A stretch of 64,000 nucleotides of DNA from an uncultured Roseovarius sp. (lineage in GTDB: Bacteria; Pseudomonadota; Alphaproteobacteria; Rhodobacterales; Rhodobacteraceae). The translations under genes were made by a program, and so were the position numbers. The notes under the pieces were generated by a model, which made no database searches, was not told the origin of the DNA, and saw nothing but the letters and a program-made list of their open reading frames with translations. Numbering within the stretch: the stretch's first letter is position 1; each line of letters begins with the position of its first letter. This document shows positions 1-7,899 of this stretch, one piece after another. The stretch covers positions 868,029 to 932,028 of the forward strand of contig CANMOU010000002.1 of NCBI GenBank assembly GCA_947499555.1, written 5' to 3'.

Positions 1-1310
1 CGCTCTTTATGTACATGGCGAACATGTCGTGGAACTCGTCGATGAACACAAGCGGTGTGATCGACATGCTGACCGACAAAGATGAGAGTGGCGAGTATGT
101 GATCCCGCGCATCATCTATTCGGATGCGTATAGCTCTGAGATGGTCGCCTATGCCGACCTCATTCTTCCTGATACGACCTATCTGGAGCGGCACGACTGT
201 ATCTCGCTTCTGGATCGTCCAATCTGTGAAGCTGATGGTGCTGCGGATGCCATTCGCTGGCCAGTGGTAGAGCCGGACCGGGATGTGAAGGGCTTCCAGA
301 CCGCACTCATCCTTCTGGCCAACAAGATGGGCCTTCCGGGATTCACAAACGAAGATGGCACGGCCAAGTACAAGGACTATGCCGACTACATCGTCAACCA
401 TGAACGCAAGCCGGGCATTGGCCCGCTCGCAGGCTGGCGCACGGGTGAAAAAGGTGTGAGCCATGGACGCGGTGCACCCAACGAGGCGCAACTGCAAAGC
501 TACATCGACAATGGCGGCTTCTTCGTGAAGCACATCCCAGAGAATTGCGCCTATATGAAGCCGTGGAACATGGGCTATCAGGACTGGGCGGTAGAACTGG
601 GTCTCTATGACACGCCACAGCCTTACATCTTCGATCTCTATGTCGAGACGATGCGCAAATTCCAGTTGGCCGCCGAAGGCCATGGAGAACGGCAGCCCCC
701 CGATCACCTGCGGGAACGCATCAAGAAGATGCTCGATCCATTGCCAATCTGGTATCCGCCTTTCGAGGATGACGCGGTCGATTTAGAGGAATACCCCGTT
801 CACGCTCTTACACAGCGGCCTATGGCGATGTATCACTCTTGGGGTACGCAAAATGCCTGGCTGCGGCAAATTCACGGGCGCAACCCGCTTTATCTGCCAA
901 CCAAGATCTGGGAGGCCAACGGGTTTGAAGAGGGCGATTGGGCCACGGTGACCTCCGTCCACGGCGAGATCACGGTGCCAGTGGCGCATATGGCGGCTTT
1001 GAATGAAAACACCGTCTGGACGTGGAACGCGATTGGGAAACGCAAGGGGGCCTGGGCGCTCGACAATGACGCGCCGGAGGCCACGAAGGGTTTCTTGCTC
1101 AATCACCTCATTCACGAGCTTCTGCCACCCAAAGGAGATGGGTTGCGCTGGTCCAACAGTGATCCGATCACCGGGCAGGCGGCCTGGTTCGACCTGCGCG
1201 TGAAGATCAAAAAGGCGCAGGCCCCTGCCGAGGCGCAGCCAGCGTTTGATCCCATCAAATCGCCGGTGGGGCATGGCCCGGATCAGCTGACATGGAAGGT
1301 GGGCAAATGA
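1..1310 (+). CDS. soeA: Sulfite dehydrogenase molybdopterin subunit SoeA, C-terminal part (5' truncated)
   Basis: The reading frame is open from the first bases of the window (frame of position 3) to TGA at 1308-1310, so only about the last 435 residues of a large molybdopterin oxidoreductase are present. The visible part has the late catalytic-domain region and the C-terminal dinucleotide-binding domain of the DMSO-reductase family (SWGTQNAWLRQIHGRNPLY around residues 275-300, then EEGDWATVTSVHGEI). The Fe-S binding N-terminus lies outside. The call as SoeA, rather than another CISM molybdoenzyme, rests on the order A-B-C with a 16-Cys ferredoxin subunit and a DmsC-like anchor, and on how common SoeABC is in Rhodobacterales. 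SoeABC oxidises sulfite to sulfate at the cytoplasmic face of the inner membrane and passes electrons to quinone. A polysulfide or DMSO reductase is the alternative. Confidence 0.75.
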   Translation, partial: LFMYMANMSWNSSMNTSGVIDMLTDKDESGEYVIPRIIYSDAYSSEMVAYADLILPDTTYLERHDCISLLDRPICEADGAADAIRWPVVEPDRDVKGFQTALILLANKMGLPGFTNEDGTAKYKDYADYIVNHERKPGIGPLAGWRTGEKGVSHGRGAPNEAQLQSYIDNGGFFVKHIPENCAYMKPWNMGYQDWAVELGLYDTPQPYIFDLYVETMRKFQLAAEGHGERQPPDHLRERIKKMLDPLPIWYPPFEDDAVDLEEYPVHALTQRPMAMYHSWGTQNAWLRQIHGRNPLYLPTKIWEANGFEEGDWATVTSVHGEITVPVAHMAALNENTVWTWNAIGKRKGAWALDNDAPEATKGFLLNHLIHELLPPKGDGLRWSNSDPITGQAAWFDLRVKIKKAQAPAEAQPAFDPIKSPVGHGPDQLTWKVGK

Positions 1311-1315
1311 CCAAA

Positions 1316-1366
1316 GCCCAAAACTTTTCGAAAAAGTTTGGGCAAAAGTCTTTTGAAGACTTTTGC
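1316..1366. repeat. Two adjacent inverted repeats between soeA and soeB
   Basis: The 70-nt gap between soeA and soeB is filled by two near-perfect palindromes. The first, 1316-1343, has arms GCCCAAAACTTTT and AAAAAGTTTGGGC around CG. The second, 1342-1366, has arms GCAAAAGTCTT and AAGACTTTTGC around TTG. They share two bases. Neither is followed by a T-run, and the operon continues, so a simple terminator is unlikely; an mRNA-stabilising or processing element, or a dispersed REP-like unit, fits better. Confidence 0.7.
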
Positions 1367-1380
1367 GACGGAGGAAAGGC

Positions 1381-2148
1381 ATGACAACGCTTCCTGAAAA
1401 AACCCAACGCAAAATGGGTCTTGTGATTGACCTCGATACCTGTGTCGGGTGTCACGCCTGTGTTGTTTCCTGCAAAGGCTGGAACACGGAAAACTACGGT
1501 GCGCCTCTTTCGGATCAAGACCCCTATGGCGGCGATCCATCTGGCACATTTCTTAATCGCGTACATTCCTACGAAGTGAAACCCTTGGCCGAGAGCGCGG
1601 CGGCGCAGCTTATTCACTTCCCGAAATCCTGCCTGCATTGCGAGGACGCTCCTTGTGTGACCGTCTGCCCGACCGGCGCCAGCTACAAACGTGTTGAAGA
1701 CGGTATCGTCTTGGTCAATGAGAGCAACTGCATCGGCTGTGGTCTTTGTGCCTGGGCCTGTCCATATGGCGCGCGCGAGATGGATGCGGCGGAAGGTGTG
1801 ATGAAGAAATGCACCCTTTGCGTGGACCGCATCTATAACGAAAATCTGCCTGAGGAAGACCGCGTGCCAGCCTGCGTCCGCACATGCCCGGCAGGTGCAC
1901 GGCATTTCGGCGATCTGGGTGACCCCGAGAGCGATGTGTCCAAGCTGGTGGAAGAGCGCGGGGGCATGGATCTTATGCCCGAGCAAGGCACGAAGCCCGT
2001 CAACAAGTACCTGCCGCCGCGTCCGAAAGACCAGGTCATGGCGGCGTCTGAGGCCGAGATTGACATTCTCGCCCCGCTGCTCGCCCCTGTTGCCGAAGAG
2101 CCAAAAGGCTTTATCGGCTGGCTCGACAAAGCTCTGGAGAAGATCTGA
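1381..2148 (+). CDS. soeB: Sulfite dehydrogenase iron-sulfur subunit SoeB (4x[4Fe-4S] ferredoxin-like)
   Basis: A 255-residue electron-transfer subunit. ATG 1381 is chosen because GGAGGA (1370-1375) precedes it; an in-frame TTG at 1363 has no ribosome site. Sixteen cysteines form four cluster motifs: C21/C24/C27/C31, C84/C87/C92/C96, C117/C120/C123/C127 and C144/C147/C165/C169, the pattern of DmsB/PsrB-type subunits with four [4Fe-4S] clusters. No signal peptide is present, in keeping with a cytoplasmic SoeAB facing the membrane anchor. The stop overlaps the soeC start by one base (TGATG), so the two are translationally coupled. Its role is to carry electrons from the molybdenum centre of SoeA to the quinone site in SoeC. 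Confidence 0.82.
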   Translation: MTTLPEKTQRKMGLVIDLDTCVGCHACVVSCKGWNTENYGAPLSDQDPYGGDPSGTFLNRVHSYEVKPLAESAAAQLIHFPKSCLHCEDAPCVTVCPTGASYKRVEDGIVLVNESNCIGCGLCAWACPYGAREMDAAEGVMKKCTLCVDRIYNENLPEEDRVPACVRTCPAGARHFGDLGDPESDVSKLVEERGGMDLMPEQGTKPVNKYLPPRPKDQVMAASEAEIDILAPLLAPVAEEPKGFIGWLDKALEKI

Positions 2149-3020
2149 TGCATCCAGCACCATCTGTCATCGTATTCACCACCCTGTCGGGTCTGGGTTT
2201 TGGTCTTTTGTTTTGGCTGGCTTTGGGTTTGCCAGATGTGACCGGGTGGGTCGCGTTCGTGTTCTTTGCCATCGCCTATGCGCTGGCCGTTGGCGGCCTG
2301 ATGGCGTCGACATTTCACTTGGGCCACCCAGAGCGCGCGATGAAAGCCTTTACGCAATGGCGATCGTCCTGGCTGAGTCGCGAAGGGCTATGTGCCGTTG
2401 GTGCTCTTTTGGCCATGGCTGTCTACGGGGCGGCGCTTGTTTTTCTTGAAATGCGCTTGGCCACTGTCGGGTTGATCGGGGCGATCCTGTGTGTTGGTAC
2501 GGTCTTCACGACATCGATGATCTACGCGCAGCTCAAGACGGTGCCACGCTGGAACACACCTTTGACGCCGCTTTTGTTTTTGTCACTTTCCCTTGCAGGT
2601 GGCGCGTTGTTGGCCGGTCAGGCCATTATTGCCCTGGTGCTTCTGCCTGTTGCCGCCGCTGCACAAGTCGCCTGGTGGTTTCGTGGAGACAAAGCGCTTG
2701 CGGAAAGTGGGACAAACCTTGCCACCGCCACGGGCCTGGGCAACATCGGCTCCGTTCGTGCCTTCGAGCCGCCTCATACTGGCACCAACTATCTGCTGCG
2801 TGAATTTGTACATGTCGTCGGGCGCAAGCATGCCGCCAAGCTGCGCATGATTGCCTTGGCATTCGGATTCACCGCGCCGTTTGTTCTGTTGCTGGTTCCG
2901 TTTTCGCATTTCGTTGCCCTGATCGCCGTGGCGAGCCATCTGGCCGGTATTGCAGCGTCACGCTGGCTTTTCTTCGCCGAGGCGGAACATGTCGTGGGGC
3001 TGTATTACGGCAAGCGGTAG
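2148..3020 (+). CDS. soeC: Sulfite dehydrogenase membrane anchor SoeC (DmsC-like)
   Basis: A 290-residue very hydrophobic protein with about eight predicted membrane helices, starting with ATG inside the TGATG overlap with soeB. It has DmsC-family features: an early conserved THFHLGHPERA-like segment (here STFHLGHPERAMKAF, around residues 55-70), a central stretch with charged loops, and a C-terminal FFAEAEHVVGLYYGKR. Anchors of this family bind quinone and hold the A and B subunits at the membrane. It closes the soe operon; the next gene lies on the other strand with 23 bases between the two ends. Confidence 0.8.
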   Translation: MHPAPSVIVFTTLSGLGFGLLFWLALGLPDVTGWVAFVFFAIAYALAVGGLMASTFHLGHPERAMKAFTQWRSSWLSREGLCAVGALLAMAVYGAALVFLEMRLATVGLIGAILCVGTVFTTSMIYAQLKTVPRWNTPLTPLLFLSLSLAGGALLAGQAIIALVLLPVAAAAQVAWWFRGDKALAESGTNLATATGLGNIGSVRAFEPPHTGTNYLLREFVHVVGRKHAAKLRMIALAFGFTAPFVLLLVPFSHFVALIAVASHLAGIAASRWLFFAEAEHVVGLYYGKR

Positions 3021-3043
3021 AATACCGAACCGAGGTTCCGTCT

Positions 3044-3619
3044 TCACCCCCAGCCATCTGTCCATTCGTCCACGACAGGATTGATCCGGTTCTTCCGGAA
3101 CCGCACCCATCTGACGCGGATGGCCCAGAATATCGCGAAGAGCACCACCAGGACGAAGATTGTGAACCAGGGTATAATCCGGACATCTGGTCCCTCGACC
3201 TGACGAACAGACACGGCGTTTGGGAAAATCGAGATCAACTCGTTGCGCCAACCGTAATGCTTGATTGCAACCCACTTGGGCGCTTCCACCGTTGACTTCA
3301 GATCGGCCGCTTCTGCCTGTAGGTTCGAGGTGTCGAACTTGAAATAAGGCGGCCAACCCCAGCCGGTGTCCTCATTGCGGTAGACCATGACCCGCCCGTT
3401 GCTTCGCACCGCCTGAATAAAGAATACGTCTCGGTTGGTCGCGGTTGCGTCATTTCCAACATCCGGGGCGGCCCAGAAGATGCTGTTCTCGCCAAAATCG
3501 ATGCGTTTTGTATAGGTGTCGCTGACGCGCGCGATATCTGTCTGAGGCAGCGTGTAGTGTAAAAAACTGGCGATCAGCACCCAAAATAGCAGCCAAAAAA
3601 CGACCCTTATGTAAACCAT
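3044..3619 (-). CDS. DUF1523 family membrane protein
   Basis: A 191-residue protein with a hydrophobic segment at each end: residues about 5-24 (VVFWLLFWVLIASFLHY) and about 150-170 (FTIFVLVVLFAIFWAIRV). Between them is a roughly 120-residue domain, probably periplasmic, with DUF1523-like features (YTKRIDFGENSIFWA, FFIQAVRSNGRVMVYRNEDTGWGWPPYFKFDT). ATG 3619 is preceded by GAGGAT at good spacing. It converges on soeC and diverges from the cyclase gene. The family is widespread in Rhodobacterales but its function is not known; nothing here ties it to the soe genes. Confidence 0.75.
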   Translation of the reverse strand: MVYIRVVFWLLFWVLIASFLHYTLPQTDIARVSDTYTKRIDFGENSIFWAAPDVGNDATATNRDVFFIQAVRSNGRVMVYRNEDTGWGWPPYFKFDTSNLQAEAADLKSTVEAPKWVAIKHYGWRNELISIFPNAVSVRQVEGPDVRIIPWFTIFVLVVLFAIFWAIRVRWVRFRKNRINPVVDEWTDGWG

Positions 3620-3724
3620 TCGTGATCCTCATCGCGATGCGCGGTCCTGCATTTGACCTGCGGAGTTCTTCTGCCATGTTACCAGAGGAGAAAAGATTGA
3701 ACATAACCAACAGGAGGTACGACC

Positions 3725-4540
3725 ATGTGCGACATCTGCGTCATGAACGCTGTAAAGGAAAGGATGCTGTCTCGGCGACAGTTTTTCAGTGTAAGTGCTG
3801 CTGCTGGCGCTGCCGCGGCGGTTGGAACGGTGACGGCCCCCCCGGCGCTGGCCGATGGTCACGCCTCGGTAGAGGACATGACCCACACCTATGATGCCGA
3901 TTTTCCAACCTATTTCGGTGCGCCCGGCATTGAGATGGAGCAAAAGTTCAACTTTGCGGAAAACGGTTTCAACTTGATGCAGCTTTCGGTCAATGAACAC
4001 ACCGGCACGCATATTGATGCGCCGCTGCACTTTTCCGCAGATGGCAATGCCGTCGACGAAATCCCGGTGAGCACTCTGGTTGCGCCACTTTGTGTGATTG
4101 ATATCGCCGCCAAGGCCGAAGCTGATCCGGATGCGCAGGTTACCCCTGATGACGTCAAAGCCTGGATGGCGTCGCATGGCGACATTCCCGACAATGCCTG
4201 TGTGGCGATGCATTCGGGTTGGGGCGAAAAAACTGCCACGGATTCCTATCGTGGGTTTGATGGCGAAAAGATGCATTTCCCCGGGTTCCACATTGAAGCG
4301 ACGCAGATGTTGATTGAGGAAACTGGCGCGCAATCCATGGCGGTGGATACGCTGTCGCTGGATCACGGACCATCAGCGGACTTCGTGACCCATTATGCCT
4401 GGCTGCCCAGTGGCCGGTTTGGGATTGAGAATATCGCCAATCTCGGGAGTGTCCCGGCTGCGGGTGCAACCTTGGTTATTGGTGCGCCAAAGCATCGCGG
4501 TGGCACCGGAGGCCCGGCGCGCATTTTCGCGATGGTTTGA
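3725..4540 (+). CDS. Tat-exported cyclase-family metal-dependent hydrolase
   Basis: A 271-residue protein starting at ATG 3725, six bases after AGGAGGT. A twin-arginine signal (SRRQFF at residues 16-21, then an alanine-rich stretch ending ALADG) predicts export of the folded protein. The mature part has the cyclase-family (PF04199) metal motif HTGTHIDAPLHF (residues about 92-103) and a later DTLSLDHG. Relatives include bacterial kynurenine formamidase KynB and isatin hydrolase, which open or hydrolyse amide rings with Mn or Zn. The substrate cannot be read from sequence. KynB is cytoplasmic, so a Tat-exported version probably has another substrate. It is followed by a terminator shared with the convergent creatinase gene. 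Confidence 0.8.
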   Translation: MCDICVMNAVKERMLSRRQFFSVSAAAGAAAAVGTVTAPPALADGHASVEDMTHTYDADFPTYFGAPGIEMEQKFNFAENGFNLMQLSVNEHTGTHIDAPLHFSADGNAVDEIPVSTLVAPLCVIDIAAKAEADPDAQVTPDDVKAWMASHGDIPDNACVAMHSGWGEKTATDSYRGFDGEKMHFPGFHIEATQMLIEETGAQSMAVDTLSLDHGPSADFVTHYAWLPSGRFGIENIANLGSVPAAGATLVIGAPKHRGGTGGPARIFAMV

Positions 4541-4571
4541 TGGCCGTCACACCAAATGTAAATAAGATGCA

Positions 4572-4606
4572 AACTCGGCCAGGTCCGCCCTGGCCGAGTT
4601 TCTTTT
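4572..4606. terminator. Bidirectional intrinsic terminator between cyclase and creatinase genes
   Basis: A perfect 12-bp stem (AACTCGGCCAGG 4572-4583 with CCTGGCCGAGTT 4589-4600) with a 5-nt loop, followed by TCTTTT. It sits between two convergent genes and overlaps the creatinase stop codon at 4605-4607, so it can serve both strands. Confidence 0.85.
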
Positions 4607-5843
4607 ACCCAACGATATTATATTCGGGTCCGTATGGATAACCAGTGATGTTGTCGTTTCCGTTCTCGGTGATGATCAAAACATCATGCTCACGGTATCC
4701 TCCAGATCCTGGCTGACCATCAGGAATGGTGAGCATTGGCTCCATCGAGATCACCATGCCAGGCTTAAGGACGGTGTCGATATCCTCTCGCAACTCCAAA
4801 GCCGCCTCGCGACCATAGTAATGCGACAGCACGCCAAAGGAATGACCATACCCAAACGTACGGTTTTGAAGTAAGTCACGTTCAGCAAGAAAATCGTTGA
4901 TCTTATAAGCCACCTCGGCGCAGCTGATCCCAGGTTGCAAAAGTGACATGCCATACTCATGCGCGGCAATGTTGGCCTCCCAAATCGCCATCGACGCCTC
5001 ATCAACCTCGCCCACGAACAAAGTGCGCTCAAGCGCCACGTAATAGCCCGAAATCATTGGGAATGTATTGAGAGACAGGATATCACCCCGTTTTAGCTTA
5101 CGGGCTGTGACCGGGTTGTGTGCGCCGTCTGTATTGAGCCCGGACTGAAACCAGACCCACGTATCCCGATACTCTGCATCGGGAAATTCCTTGGCAATTG
5201 CACGCTCCATTGAATCGCGTCCCGCCATGGCGACGTCAATCTCGCGCGTGCCTTCTCGGATAGCGTCTCGAATGGCATACCCACCGATATCTGCAATTGC
5301 TGTGCATTTGCGAATATGAGCGATCTCATCAGGTGATTTTTCCATACGCTGGCGCATTGTCATCGCAGCGATGTCGACGACCTTTCTTGGTGACAAGAAC
5401 GCATCTAAGAGCCCGCGCTGCATAAGCGTCAGGTGATCGCCCTCGATGCCGATCGTCTTGTCTTTGCCAGTGACGGACCGCACCGCGCGCCAGTAGTTGT
5501 CGCGTTGCCAGTCAGAGTAGGTAATGTTGTCGCCGTGACAGCGCCGCCAGGGTTGCCCCGCATCGATTCCGGCAGAAATTGTCACACTCTCCGTCAATGT
5601 GACGACAAGTGCATATGGCCGGCCAAAGGCGCAATAGAGGAAACCAGAGTAATAGGCGATATTGTGCATGGATGTGAGCACGGCAGCCTCAGCCCCGGCC
5701 TCACGCATGATTTGTCGCAACCCCGCAAGGCGCGCCTCATACTCTTCTGATGCAAATGGCAATGGGGCCTTTTCCCCGTTGTGGAAGCGGTAGAAATCCG
5801 GACGTGTGCCCGCAAACTCGGTGGAGTGGATAGGTGCAGTCAT
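4605..5843 (-). CDS. Creatinase (creatine amidinohydrolase), M24 pita-bread family
   Basis: A 412-residue protein that hydrolyses creatine to sarcosine and urea. From memory it resembles Pseudomonas putida creatinase along its whole length, including FGRPYALVVT, GQPWRR, SDWQRDNY, WFQSG-NTDGAHNPVT, GYGHSFG-LSHYYGREA and GGYREHD. The catalytic residues known in that enzyme (His232, Glu262, Glu358) fall at H242, E272 and E368, all offset by exactly ten. Metal ligands of M24 aminopeptidases are not expected in creatinases. ATG 5843 is chosen because GGAGGG (5849-5854) lies five bases upstream; the frame extends to a TTG at 5861 without a ribosome site. No creatininase or sarcosine oxidase gene is nearby. 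A related proline dipeptidase activity is the main alternative. Confidence 0.85.
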   Translation of the reverse strand: MTAPIHSTEFAGTRPDFYRFHNGEKAPLPFASEEYEARLAGLRQIMREAGAEAAVLTSMHNIAYYSGFLYCAFGRPYALVVTLTESVTISAGIDAGQPWRRCHGDNITYSDWQRDNYWRAVRSVTGKDKTIGIEGDHLTLMQRGLLDAFLSPRKVVDIAAMTMRQRMEKSPDEIAHIRKCTAIADIGGYAIRDAIREGTREIDVAMAGRDSMERAIAKEFPDAEYRDTWVWFQSGLNTDGAHNPVTARKLKRGDILSLNTFPMISGYYVALERTLFVGEVDEASMAIWEANIAAHEYGMSLLQPGISCAEVAYKINDFLAERDLLQNRTFGYGHSFGVLSHYYGREAALELREDIDTVLKPGMVISMEPMLTIPDGQPGSGGYREHDVLIITENGNDNITGYPYGPEYNIVG

Positions 5844-6005
5844 AGTGACCCTCCTTCGCAAAGAAAGGTCCCGGCGTTCAGGACTGATTGGATGATGGAT
5901 CCAGGTTGTTGAACGACGCCATCGTTCGTGGATCTATTCTTCTTGTTGCCCTCTTGGCGCGATCTGGCAAGATGTTTTGCGACAAAGAGAGGGCGGAAAC
6001 GAACC

Positions 6006-7004
6006 ATGAGCGCACAGCCGGGCAAACGGAACCTGATCACGGATGTGGCGGGCATCTACGTGGGTCAGGCGCAGGATGACCGGATCAAGACGGGCGTGAG
6101 CGTGGTGGTCGGTGACGCGCCCTTCACGGCCGGAGTGCATGTAATGGGAGGCGCGCCCGGAACGCGCGAAACGGATCTTTTGGCACCTGACAAGCTGGTC
6201 GAGCAGGTCGACGCGCTGGTTCTGTCGGGTGGCTCGGCTTTTGGGTTGGATGCGGCTTCCGGCGTTGCAGATGCGCTTCGGGCTGAGGGGCGCGGCTTTG
6301 CGGTCGGTGATCAGCGCGTGCCAATCGTACCCGGAGCAATCCTGTTCGATTTGCTCAATGGTGGGCAAAAGGACTGGGATACAAACCCCTATCGGAGCCT
6401 TGGCGCCGATGCCTTGGCTGCGCGCGGCGAGGGTTTTGATCTGGGCTCGCATGGCGCAGGCGCAGGGGCCACGACGGTCAATTTCAAAGGCGGCATCGGC
6501 TCGGCCTCTTTGGTTTTGCCTGATGGCACCACGGTCGGGGCACTTGTCGCAGTCAATGCGCTTGGCTCTGCCGTTGCAGGAGACGGACCCAATTTCTGGG
6601 CCGCACCGTTTGAGATCGATGATGAGTTTGGTGGCTTGGGCCCCGCTCAGGATTTCGGTGACACGCAGACGCCACGCACGAAGTTAGGTCAGCATCAGGC
6701 AACGACCATTGGCATCGTTGCCTCCGATGCCGTGCTCACACAGGCGCAATGCAAGCGCCTGGCCACAGCCGCTCATGATGGATACGCGCGCGCTCTGGTG
6801 CCATCCCATACGCCAATGGATGGAGATTTGATCTTTGCCGCATCAACGGGCCTGCACGCGGCACCGGATGTCTCTGCTCAACTGGCGATTGGACATGCCG
6901 CAGCGGTCTGCGTCAGCCGGGCGATTGCCCGAGCCGTGTTCGAAGCGCGCCCTGCAATAGACGACACGCTCCCATGTTGGGCCGAGACATTTGGGCATTC
7001 ATGA
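6006..7004 (+). CDS. P1-family (S58, DmpA/NylC-like) peptidase
   Basis: A 332-residue protein starting at ATG 6006; the frame is open upstream but only that ATG gives the family N-terminus (NLITDVAGIYVGQAQD). It shows P1-family blocks: VHVMGGAPGTRETDLL, DALVLSGGSAFGLDAASGV, VNALGSAV, then TTIGIVASDAVLTQAQ and SHTPMDGDLIFA near the C-terminus. These enzymes are Ntn-like hydrolases made by self-cleavage of a precursor. In NylC-type members cleavage occurs before a threonine in an N-T-T context; here the matching position reads A-T-T, so the cleavage-site Asn seems replaced by Ala. Known members are L-aminopeptidase/D-esterase or oligoamide hydrolases; the substrate is unknown. It is divergent from the creatinase gene and overlaps the end of the next, convergent gene. 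Confidence 0.82.
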   Translation: MSAQPGKRNLITDVAGIYVGQAQDDRIKTGVSVVVGDAPFTAGVHVMGGAPGTRETDLLAPDKLVEQVDALVLSGGSAFGLDAASGVADALRAEGRGFAVGDQRVPIVPGAILFDLLNGGQKDWDTNPYRSLGADALAARGEGFDLGSHGAGAGATTVNFKGGIGSASLVLPDGTTVGALVAVNALGSAVAGDGPNFWAAPFEIDDEFGGLGPAQDFGDTQTPRTKLGQHQATTIGIVASDAVLTQAQCKRLATAAHDGYARALVPSHTPMDGDLIFAASTGLHAAPDVSAQLAIGHAAAVCVSRAIARAVFEARPAIDDTLPCWAETFGHS

Positions 7005-7820
7005 CAAGAAAGAAGCGACTGTGTCTTTGACCAGGATGTCCTGCATCATGTCACTCGTGGGATCGGCCAGCGCATCAATCACATCGAAATGATGTTTCCC
7101 GGGTGCGATGTTTAATGGGCAAGACCATGCCTCACTTTGCCATCGGGCCTGATCCAGAAAAGCTGGTCGTTCATCTGCGCCAACCCAGACCGACACAGGA
7201 ATGGCGAGACGATCTGCCATGAAAACCGGGCTTTCTGCGGCGGCGGTTTTGTCTGTGAGCTGAAACAATTCGTTCATGGATGTGCGCAACAGGGGGCGCA
7301 GATCAGAGACGGGGGAGATCGGGATGATACGCCTGATCCTTTTCTCCGTGGTGTCTTGCAGCCGCCCCGGTTCGCACATGCGCGACACAAGATGCCCACC
7401 GGCAGAGTGGCCAGTCAGAACAAGAGGCCCGGAGACCTGCTTGGCGATCACCTCTGTCGCGAGGGTGATCTGATCCGTTATCTGCGCGATGCGGACGTTC
7501 GGGCACAGATCATATGATGGCATGGCAACCGAAAACCCATGCGCCAAGGCGCCTGCGGACAGATGGGACCAATAGCTGCGATCAAAACGCCGCCAGTATC
7601 CGCCATGAACAAAGACCACCGTTCCGATGGCCGTGCCTTCTGGTAGGAAGAGATCAAAGGCCTGACGTTCCGTCTCTCCATAGGGCACGCCAAGCGCTGC
7701 CCGACCTTCAGCTTGCAGATTATCACGAAACGCCTGTGCAACGTCTGACCAGCGCGGCGGATAGGCCATGGCATCCGGAATGTGCCCGACATTGTCATAT
7801 GCGTCATCAAGGTCCATCAT
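6999..7820 (-). CDS. Alpha/beta hydrolase, arylformamidase-like
   Basis: A 273-residue alpha/beta hydrolase without a signal peptide. It has the oxyanion-hole motif HGGYWRR (residues about 72-78), the nucleophile elbow GHSAGG (about 137-142), and a late GKHHFDVIDAL block that supplies the catalytic His. HGGYW plus GHSAGGH is typical of the kynurenine formamidase (arylformamidase) group of the hormone-sensitive-lipase-like hydrolases. The start at ATG 7820 follows AAGGAA. Its 3' end overlaps the P1-peptidase gene by six bases on the opposite strand, and it diverges from the aldehyde dehydrogenase gene over 79 bp, so those two may share a control region. The true substrate is uncertain. Confidence 0.75.
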   Translation of the reverse strand: MMDLDDAYDNVGHIPDAMAYPPRWSDVAQAFRDNLQAEGRAALGVPYGETERQAFDLFLPEGTAIGTVVFVHGGYWRRFDRSYWSHLSAGALAHGFSVAMPSYDLCPNVRIAQITDQITLATEVIAKQVSGPLVLTGHSAGGHLVSRMCEPGRLQDTTEKRIRRIIPISPVSDLRPLLRTSMNELFQLTDKTAAAESPVFMADRLAIPVSVWVGADERPAFLDQARWQSEAWSCPLNIAPGKHHFDVIDALADPTSDMMQDILVKDTVASFLS

Positions 7821-7899
7821 GCTTTCCTTATGAGGTAACCCTAGACATTCCTTGCCTCAAATGCTTAGCCAACACGAGATGTTTCTGGGAGGACGTGCC

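Noticed and set aside
1363-1380. TTG start for soeB six codons upstream
   Set aside because: It would lie inside the second hairpin and lacks a ribosome site, while ATG 1381 has GGAGGA at the right distance.
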